Shown: positions 17,003-21,899 of the stretch, piece by piece
Numbering within the stretch: the stretch's first letter is position 1
Layout of the letters: every line of letters begins with the position of its first letter
NCBI GenBank assembly: GCA_002474345.1
Contig: DKQD01000027.1
Coordinates: 1 to 21,899, forward strand
Length of the DNA stretch: 21,899 nucleotides
Direction: 5' to 3'
Source of the DNA: Bacteriovoracaceae bacterium UBA7317
GTDB taxonomy: Bacteria > Bdellovibrionota > Bacteriovoracia > Bacteriovoracales > Bacteriovoracaceae
Position numbers and translations under genes: made by a program
Notes under the pieces: generated by a model
The model's input: the letters and a program-made list of their open reading frames with translations, nothing else
Databases searched by the model: none
What the model was told of the DNA's origin: nothing

Positions 17003-18307
17003 TTATTCTATTTTTTGAGAAATTTCTTTCAATTCCTTCCTTATTAAGTTTTCGGCCAAATCAGGAATGACTTCCCAAGCCACCTTAGTAACGGTACTTT
17101 CACAGTATTTTTTAACTACTTCTTCAATAATAGGTCTAAGCTTTTCAATTGATATATTATGAAGATAATCACTTTCTACAGGTTTTGGATCCAATTCATC
17201 ACTATCTGCAATATTGGATTTTAAAGAGTCACTTGAAGAAGTTTTTATATTTTCAATAGCTTTAGTGCCATTTCCTGAATCTATTGCCCAAAAATCATCT
17301 GGGGAGATATCCGCATCAACTTCTTTCTCAAGTTCGTTACCAAGGTTGTCGGGTAACTTGTATGAAGGATCAGTCATATCTTCATCTTCTTCCTCTTCAG
17401 TATTGATAAGTTCATCAGCAGATAAAAATCTCTGCGAAGAGTCTATTCCATCAATAGGCTCTAATTCATTTTTATCCATCTCACCTGGGTAATCTAAATC
17501 ATCATCTTCCGGAAACAAGTCATCATTTTTTTTAATTTCAAAAACATCAGAAGTTCCTAATGAGTTAGAATCAATTATCTGGGGAGGTAGTGGAATCCTT
17601 TCTTTGGAAGACAATTCAGAACCGCTTATAATTGAAGGAAGATCTCCACCCCAATCATCCAGCTCTTTTTCTAATTTTAGTTTCTGAGCATTTTCTTCCA
17701 TTCTAGAAATAGCAAGTGACGCATCATTTTTACTTTCAATATTTTTGCCGGAACCTGAAACAACCCAATTTTCATGATTATTTTCGGTTTCTTTTTCTTC
17801 TACTTCTTCGTAATCATCTTCCTCATACTCATATTCATCTTCTTCACCTTCCATCTTTTCTTCATCATATTCCTCTTCATCATATTCCTCTTCATCATAT
17901 TCATCTTCATCATATTCTTCATCGTCGTATTCTTCTTCATCATGCTCACCGACAAGGCTCCTACAACTTTGAACAAACTTCTTTGAATCAAATGGTTTAA
18001 TCATTTTTTCATGAGCACCAGAATCAGAAAATTGCGAATCCGATATCGTATCAAAAGTTCCAAGCAATAACATCACTTTTGAATCTGGACTCCTCTTCAA
18101 TACCTCTTTTGTTAAATCATACCCGGTTTTATCTTCAGATAAATTTATATCCAATAAAATCAAACTGTATTTTTCTTCACCTATATACTCAAAAAGGTCA
18201 TTTGTATTTAGGCACTCATCAATTTCAAATGGTTCTTCTGATAAGGTTATAGAAATAACTTTTTGAATCGTTGGGCTATCGTCCGCTACCAAAATCTTTT
18301 TAGTCAT
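17003..18307 (-). CDS. Response-regulator receiver protein with long acidic linker and C-terminal helical domain
   Basis: Residues 1-118 are a CheY-like receiver: acidic pair D9/D10 (VADDSPTIQK), phospho-acceptor D53 (LILLDINLS), and K104-P105 (MIKPFD). The beta-4 end reads LLLGTFD, as in a group of deltaproteobacterial receivers. Residues about 119-175 are almost only Asp, Glu and Tyr, built from DEEEY units. Residues 175-385 are a low-complexity acidic linker. The end, IEKLRPIIEEVVKKYC and VAWEVIPDLAENLIRKEL (about 389-430), matches the short C-terminal module found on many deltaproteobacterial regulators. There is no DNA-binding domain. ATG at 18307 follows AGAGGA. It lies 81 bases downstream of the PP2C gene and is probably in the same operon. 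A role in motility, polarity or secretion control is possible; no output is proven. Confidence 0.8.
   Translation of the reverse strand: MTKKILVADDSPTIQKVISITLSEEPFEIDECLNTNDLFEYIGEEKYSLILLDINLSEDKTGYDLTKEVLKRSPDSKVMLLLGTFDTISDSQFSDSGAHEKMIKPFDSKKFVQSCRSLVGEHDEEEYDDEEYDEDEYDEEEYDEEEYDEEKMEGEEDEYEYEEDDYEEVEEKETENNHENWVVSGSGKNIESKNDASLAISRMEENAQKLKLEKELDDWGGDLPSIISGSELSSKERIPLPPQIIDSNSLGTSDVFEIKKNDDLFPEDDDLDYPGEMDKNELEPIDGIDSSQRFLSADELINTEEEEDEDMTDPSYKLPDNLGNELEKEVDADISPDDFWAIDSGNGTKAIENIKTSSSDSLKSNIADSDELDPKPVESDYLHNISIEKLRPIIEEVVKKYCESTVTKVAWEVIPDLAENLIRKELKEISQKIE
17861..17950. repeat. 15-bp in-frame tandem repeat encoding DEEEY units
   Basis: Four near-identical 15-base units (consensus TTCATCATATTCCTC on the plus strand) start at 17861, 17876, 17891 and 17906. 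Two decayed copies follow to 17950. The unit is five codons, so gain or loss keeps the frame and changes only the length of the acidic Asp/Glu/Tyr tract in the receiver protein. Confidence 0.85.
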
Positions 18308-18335
18308 CTATTCCTCTGCCTTTTAAGACATAAAT

Positions 18336-18349
18336 TATTATTAATAATA
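18336..18349. repeat. 14-bp AT-only palindrome upstream of the receiver gene
   Basis: TATTATTAATAATA is a perfect 14-base palindrome in the 81-base gap between the PP2C and receiver genes, 28 bases before the receiver ATG. In an AT-rich genome this can arise by chance; an operator is possible but not supported by anything else. Confidence 0.2.
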
Positions 18350-18388
18350 GCAAATTAAATTCTTATTTGGGGAGAATAAAATAGTTAA

Positions 18389-19138
18389 CTAAAATTCTAA
18401 AATCATGCACGTTTGATTATCTTGATTACCTCTTCCATTAACAAGGCTAAATACTCTGTTAATTTTTTCTTTATCATTTAATTTAGGATAACAAAAAATG
18501 TTTCTCATTTCAGACAAACTTAGACGGTTATAAGCTCCATCGCTTAAGAAAATGACGTTATCAGCTTCTTCAAGAAAAAGCTCTTTTACAGAAAGGGAAG
18601 GAAATTTAAAAAGTCCTAAACCATTTAAAGTAAAGTTAGTTAAAAATCTACTACTTATTTCACCATTAAAAGAATCGTAGCTTTCGGGATAGCTTATGAG
18701 TTGAATATTATTATTACGAATTAACACTCCTGAGCAATTCCCAATAGACACAATAGTTAAAATCCTTCCACTTAAAACCGCTGCAATTACACTTGCACCC
18801 CCCATTTCGGAAAGGCTTTTTTCTTTATTTTGGTTAGCAACAGCTTCATGTGCTTTATGAAAAGCATTTACTAAAGCATTCCCTTCGATCAAGAATTGTG
18901 GGTTATAAAAGAAGGGAAGGGTTGAGTCGGGATCATCTACAACTTTTGTATAAAATTGAAAAATTGTTTCTTTGATTGTATTAATAGCCTTTACGCCAGC
19001 ATTACTTCCACCAAAACCATCCAAGACAATAAATATTTCATTTTTTAAGTCAACTTCAACATCATCTTCATTAACGTCTAATACCGGTCCTTTATCAGTT
19101 CTATAGGCATATTTTTTTATAGAAAAACCTCTATCCAT
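18389..19138 (-). CDS. PP2C-type (PPM) serine/threonine protein phosphatase
   Basis: PPM phosphatases are Mn/Mg-dependent enzymes that remove phosphate from Ser/Thr. The 249 residues carry the main metal-site motifs: NEDD at 23-26 (first Glu/Asp ligands), VLDGFGGSNAG at 38-48, FLSDGAYNRLS near 197-207, and GNQDNQTCMI at the C-terminus (Asp of DN). GGASVIAAVLSGRILTIVSIGN (from about 112) corresponds to the GsT...GDS region, but the Asp of GDS is Asn (IGNCSG). That residue belongs to the third-metal site of PP2C enzymes, so activity is probable but altered. The ATG at 19138 follows the FHA gene stop by 7 bases, placing the phosphatase in one operon with a phosphothreonine-binding protein. No kinase is in the window. 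Confidence 0.85.
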   Translation of the reverse strand: MDRGFSIKKYAYRTDKGPVLDVNEDDVEVDLKNEIFIVLDGFGGSNAGVKAINTIKETIFQFYTKVVDDPDSTLPFFYNPQFLIEGNALVNAFHKAHEAVANQNKEKSLSEMGGASVIAAVLSGRILTIVSIGNCSGVLIRNNNIQLISYPESYDSFNGEISSRFLTNFTLNGLGLFKFPSLSVKELFLEEADNVIFLSDGAYNRLSLSEMRNIFCYPKLNDKEKINRVFSLVNGRGNQDNQTCMILEF

Positions 19139-19145
19139 ATAATAC

Positions 19146-21410
19146 TCACTCTATATAATTCTTTAATTTTTCATTTGCCTTTTTAAAGTAAGGACTACCT
19201 ACTGGAGCCATCTCTTTTACATCTTCAAATTTTTCTTTAGCTTCTTTAAAAAAACTGAGACTCTCATCAATCAAAGCGTCTCTATATATTCTCCTTGCTC
19301 TATAAAAAAGATCGTCTCTAATATTGCCCATCTCATTAAGAGCTTTTTCATTTTCAGGGTCATGATCGAGAATTTTATTATAAATTTTATAGGCTGTTTT
19401 CAAGTCCCTAGCCTCTTTCATCCTTTCTGCTTTTCTTAACAAAGGTTTTAAAATATTATCAAGATTCTTTTTTGATTCTGCTAACATTTTAGAGCCTTCC
19501 TGAACCAAATCCTCATCCATATAATCTATTTTCAGAAACTCTTCTAATTTTTTGATTGCCTTGTACCAATTTTCCTTTAAATAAAAAGTCTTTCCTGGCT
19601 GAAGCTTTGATACTTTATTTGACCTTTCCGCCATTTTTCTTGATTCCTCTGCTTCTTTAGCCCTTATCTCAGCACTCCAAGAATCGATTTCCGCTTTTAA
19701 CTGTGGAACATCATAATTTTCTGGATCCAACTCTAAAATTGTATTAAATATTGTTGCAGCAACTGAAACCTGCTTCTCTTTAACAGCTTCTTTCGCTTTC
19801 TCAACGAGATCAGATACTTTTTTCATTCTAATTCTTTTTTCTTCCTCTATTTTTCTCTTTCTTTCAATTTCTTCTAATTCCGCTAACCCTTTTTTAGCAA
19901 GTGATCTAATTTGTTTAGCATTCTTATAGTCTTTTCCTTTCGTTGTTTGGAAAACAGACTCGAGAACACGAATAGTTTCCCTATACTTCCCCTGTTCATA
20001 TAAAGTTTGAGACAACAAATAATTTCCTTCAAGAAACTCTTTTTGCTCTTTTGTGTAAATATCTTTTTTAACCTTTTCTTTTTTCTTTTTTATTTTTGAG
20101 GCTGGAGTTCTTGCTTTTTTACGCTTGCTATCTTTGGTATCCTCAGTTGGTAAAAGTAAAACTAAAGCTAAAAGGCCAACAATTCCAAAGATTGCTTTTT
20201 TTCTTTTCTCAGGATCATTTAATATCTTTTTTATTAAACTTTTTTCATCACTTTTTTCTATCTCACTTTCATCTGCATCATCATCTTCATCATCATCTTC
20301 ATCACCAAATGTACTTTCAACTTCAACTACTTCTTCAACTTCTATAAATTGATTTTGCTCAACAGGCATTAATCTGTCTTCTTCCTGTGCTATCAATTCT
20401 GAAAGAGCACTCAATTTAAAAAAAGTATCGCCGATTTGGAAAACATCTCCATCTTTCAAATCAGCAGAATTAATCCTCTGACCATTAAGTAAAGTACCAT
20501 TCCCAGATTTATTATCTTCTATTTTTACTTTTACATTGGATTTTTTGATTAAAGCATGAACATTGCTAACTTTTTTATCATCTAAAACTATTTGGCATTT
20601 TTCCTTATTTCTACCTATATAAAACTCTCCATCACCTAAAGAGAATTTTTCAAAAGGTGCGAAATCTCCCTGCAACATCAACTCGAATTTTAAAAAACTT
20701 CCAAATGGGTCTGTCTTTTCTGAAGAATCATCATTAGAAAACTCATCCATTTCATTATAAGTATCATCTTCTTCTTGAAATTGATTACTATCCTCCAAGC
20801 TTCCGTCACTATAATCACTACCTGAATCTTCATTAGATTGATATTCATCATATTCTTCATTCGGTTGTTGCTCATTATCTTCTAAATTATCTCCACTAAA
20901 TTCAGAACTATCATCATCAAAGTTGGTATTATCTTCTTTAACACCTTCCCCAGATTCTTCTTCATGGCTATTTAGTTCCTGGATATTATCTTCATCAGTA
21001 TCTGGTCTTTGCTTTATATTTTCTTTTGATTCATTTTTATTTTCTTCATCGAGCCTTTCGCTTACTTTAGATATAGAATTTGGTGATTTATCATCAAAAG
21101 ATTCCACGTTTAGATAAAATGTAAACTCACCTAACTTAACAGAGTCTCCATTCTTTGGATTAAACTGACTAACTTGGTTTCCATTTACAATTAGTGGTAA
21201 ACTTTTTGAAACATCCTCAACTAACCATATCCCACTTCTGAATGTAATTTTTAAGTGCTCTCTTGAAATCTGTCGACTATCTAATTGTACATAGCAATCA
21301 TTAGATCTGCCTAAAAAACAAGAAAACTCTGAACCTAGGTCCAAGTCTAAATTTTTACCAAAATCAACAACTCGATAAATTTCATCTTCTCTATGAATAG
21401 TTAATTTCAC
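19146..21410 (-). CDS. Double FHA-domain transmembrane TPR protein
   Basis: I place the start at the GTG at 21410, 7 bases after GGAG and overlapping the upstream TGA as GTGA, instead of a TTG five codons earlier; the product is 754 residues. FHA domain 1 (about 15-100) has FLGRSND, ISREHLKI and IVNGNQV. An Asp/Glu/Ser/Asn linker of about 130 residues follows. FHA domain 2 (about 257-333) is canonical: YIGRNKE, VSNVHALI, KSGNGTLLNG. After another acidic tract comes one membrane segment, AIFGIVGLLALVLLL (about 406-420), then a Lys-rich stretch and TPR-like helical repeats to the end, such as YKIYNKILDHDPENEKALNEMG. FHA domains bind phosphothreonine in the cytoplasm, so the TPR half is presumably periplasmic. 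The layout recalls FHA-TM proteins of secretion and gliding machines. Its neighbours are a PP2C phosphatase and another TPR protein. Confidence 0.85.
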   Translation of the reverse strand: MKLTIHREDEIYRVVDFGKNLDLDLGSEFSCFLGRSNDCYVQLDSRQISREHLKITFRSGIWLVEDVSKSLPLIVNGNQVSQFNPKNGDSVKLGEFTFYLNVESFDDKSPNSISKVSERLDEENKNESKENIKQRPDTDEDNIQELNSHEEESGEGVKEDNTNFDDDSSEFSGDNLEDNEQQPNEEYDEYQSNEDSGSDYSDGSLEDSNQFQEEDDTYNEMDEFSNDDSSEKTDPFGSFLKFELMLQGDFAPFEKFSLGDGEFYIGRNKEKCQIVLDDKKVSNVHALIKKSNVKVKIEDNKSGNGTLLNGQRINSADLKDGDVFQIGDTFFKLSALSELIAQEEDRLMPVEQNQFIEVEEVVEVESTFGDEDDDEDDDADESEIEKSDEKSLIKKILNDPEKRKKAIFGIVGLLALVLLLPTEDTKDSKRKKARTPASKIKKKKEKVKKDIYTKEQKEFLEGNYLLSQTLYEQGKYRETIRVLESVFQTTKGKDYKNAKQIRSLAKKGLAELEEIERKRKIEEEKRIRMKKVSDLVEKAKEAVKEKQVSVAATIFNTILELDPENYDVPQLKAEIDSWSAEIRAKEAEESRKMAERSNKVSKLQPGKTFYLKENWYKAIKKLEEFLKIDYMDEDLVQEGSKMLAESKKNLDNILKPLLRKAERMKEARDLKTAYKIYNKILDHDPENEKALNEMGNIRDDLFYRARRIYRDALIDESLSFFKEAKEKFEDVKEMAPVGSPYFKKANEKLKNYIE
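20276..20304. repeat. 12-bp short tandem repeat encoding an Asp/Glu tract
   Basis: CATCATCATCTT occurs twice in direct tandem (20276-20287, 20288-20299) with a partial third copy. It encodes an Asp/Glu run (minus strand) just before the membrane segment of the FHA protein. The four-codon unit keeps the frame on expansion. Confidence 0.6.
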
Positions 21411-21899
21411 CTTTTGGCTCCACAAAGGTCTACATTCATATCTTTATTTAGTTTAACTTTTATTTTATTCAAATTGGATATTGCTTCCTTGTATCTGTCA
21501 TCTAATTCATAGCCTTTTAAAAATTTAGTCACTTCACAGTTTGCTACAATTGCTTCTCCGTATTTAAGTGAAGAAAGCGATCTCTTTGATCTTTCAAAGT
21601 TTGCATTTATTTCCTTATCTAGATCTTGCTTTGCTCGATTTAAATAGAAGCTAGATCTAGCATGATTAGGGGATAATATTAGAGCATAGTTAAACTCCGC
21701 AATTGCTCTAAAATAATTTCCTTCTCGATACTCTCTTAATCCTCTCTTTAAAATTATGTCTACCCTATTTTCAATATCTGAGCTTTTACGACTTTCTTTT
21801 TTCTTTAATAAACTGCTTATCTCATCACCCTTTTTTGATTTTTTCTTTTTCCCTTTTTTACCTTTTCCCTCGTCGTCCAGAAGCATAAAAAGCAAGAAC
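21407..21899 (-). CDS. TPR-repeat protein, C-terminal part (begins beyond the right edge)
   Basis: The reading frame is open to the window end, so the true start is outside. The visible 164 codons begin with a hydrophobic run (FLLFMLL), probably the end of a membrane segment, then DDEGKGKKGKKKKSKKGDE, a Lys-rich stretch. A TPR-like region follows: GLREYREGNYFRAIAEFNYA, LSPNHARSSFYLNRAKQDLD and a further helical pair. The order membrane segment, Lys-rich linker, TPR is the same as in the next gene, so the missing N-terminal part may also carry FHA domains; this is inference. The TGA stop overlaps the downstream GTG start (GTGA). A TTG at 21895 could act as a start, but the hydrophobic N-terminus suggests truncation by the window. 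Confidence 0.75.
   Translation of the reverse strand, partial: FLLFMLLDDEGKGKKGKKKKSKKGDEISSLLKKKESRKSSDIENRVDIILKRGLREYREGNYFRAIAEFNYALILSPNHARSSFYLNRAKQDLDKEINANFERSKRSLSSLKYGEAIVANCEVTKFLKGYELDDRYKEAISNLNKIKVKLNKDMNVDLCGAKR

Noticed and set aside
17716..18000. Plus-strand open frames rich in His, Phe and Leu opposite the receiver gene
   Set aside because: They are mirror products of the GAA/GAT-rich acidic repeat and lack ribosome binding sites.
20096..20352. Plus-strand Ser/His-rich open frames opposite the FHA gene
   Set aside because: They are antisense shadows of the Lys-rich and Asp/Glu-rich tracts of the real gene.

Overview
The window looks like a chromosomal core segment of an AT-rich, Gram-negative bacterium. 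Evidence for a diderm envelope is a LolA-type lipoprotein carrier, two proteins with lipoprotein signal peptides, and a Slt-type lytic transglycosylase. The low GC, lysine- and isoleucine-rich proteins, a 'GTFD'-type receiver joined to a deltaproteobacterial-style C-terminal helix, and many FHA/TPR modules suggest a predatory Bdellovibrionota relative (Bacteriovorax/Halobacteriovorax-like). This assignment is by resemblance, not by a search.

Layout from left to right. The start of ftsY leaves the window on the minus strand and is divergent from epmA. The epmA stop interlocks with the stop of an exported, basic protein of unknown function. Next is a 3.8-kb gene for a giant surface lipoprotein: putative Ig-like (He_PIG) domains alternate with a second repeated beta-module, and a cysteine-rich C-terminus follows. 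It converges on rimO. Divergent from rimO is a lipoprotein lytic transglycosylase, which converges on a minus-strand run transcribed right to left: rph - rdgB - tRNA-Pro(UGG) - smc - lolA. rph is divergent from birA. birA converges on the final minus-strand cluster, transcribed right to left: a partial TPR gene, a double-FHA/transmembrane/TPR protein, a PP2C-type phosphatase and a receiver protein with a long acidic linker.

How the genes relate. Most are housekeeping: SRP-dependent membrane targeting (FtsY), EF-P modification (EpmA), S12 methylthiolation (RimO), tRNA 3' processing and nucleotide-pool cleaning (RNase PH, RdgB), chromosome organisation (SMC), lipoprotein transport (LolA) and biotinylation (BirA). 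The parts outside the ordinary are the giant lipoprotein and the FHA/PP2C/receiver/TPR cluster at the right end. The cluster has overlapping or closely spaced genes and reads as a phospho-signalling module attached to a membrane apparatus whose remainder lies beyond the right edge. No CRISPR array, insertion sequence, integrase or phage gene was found. No gene-free stretch exceeds 300 bases. I saw no convincing rho-independent terminator at any of the convergent gene ends.
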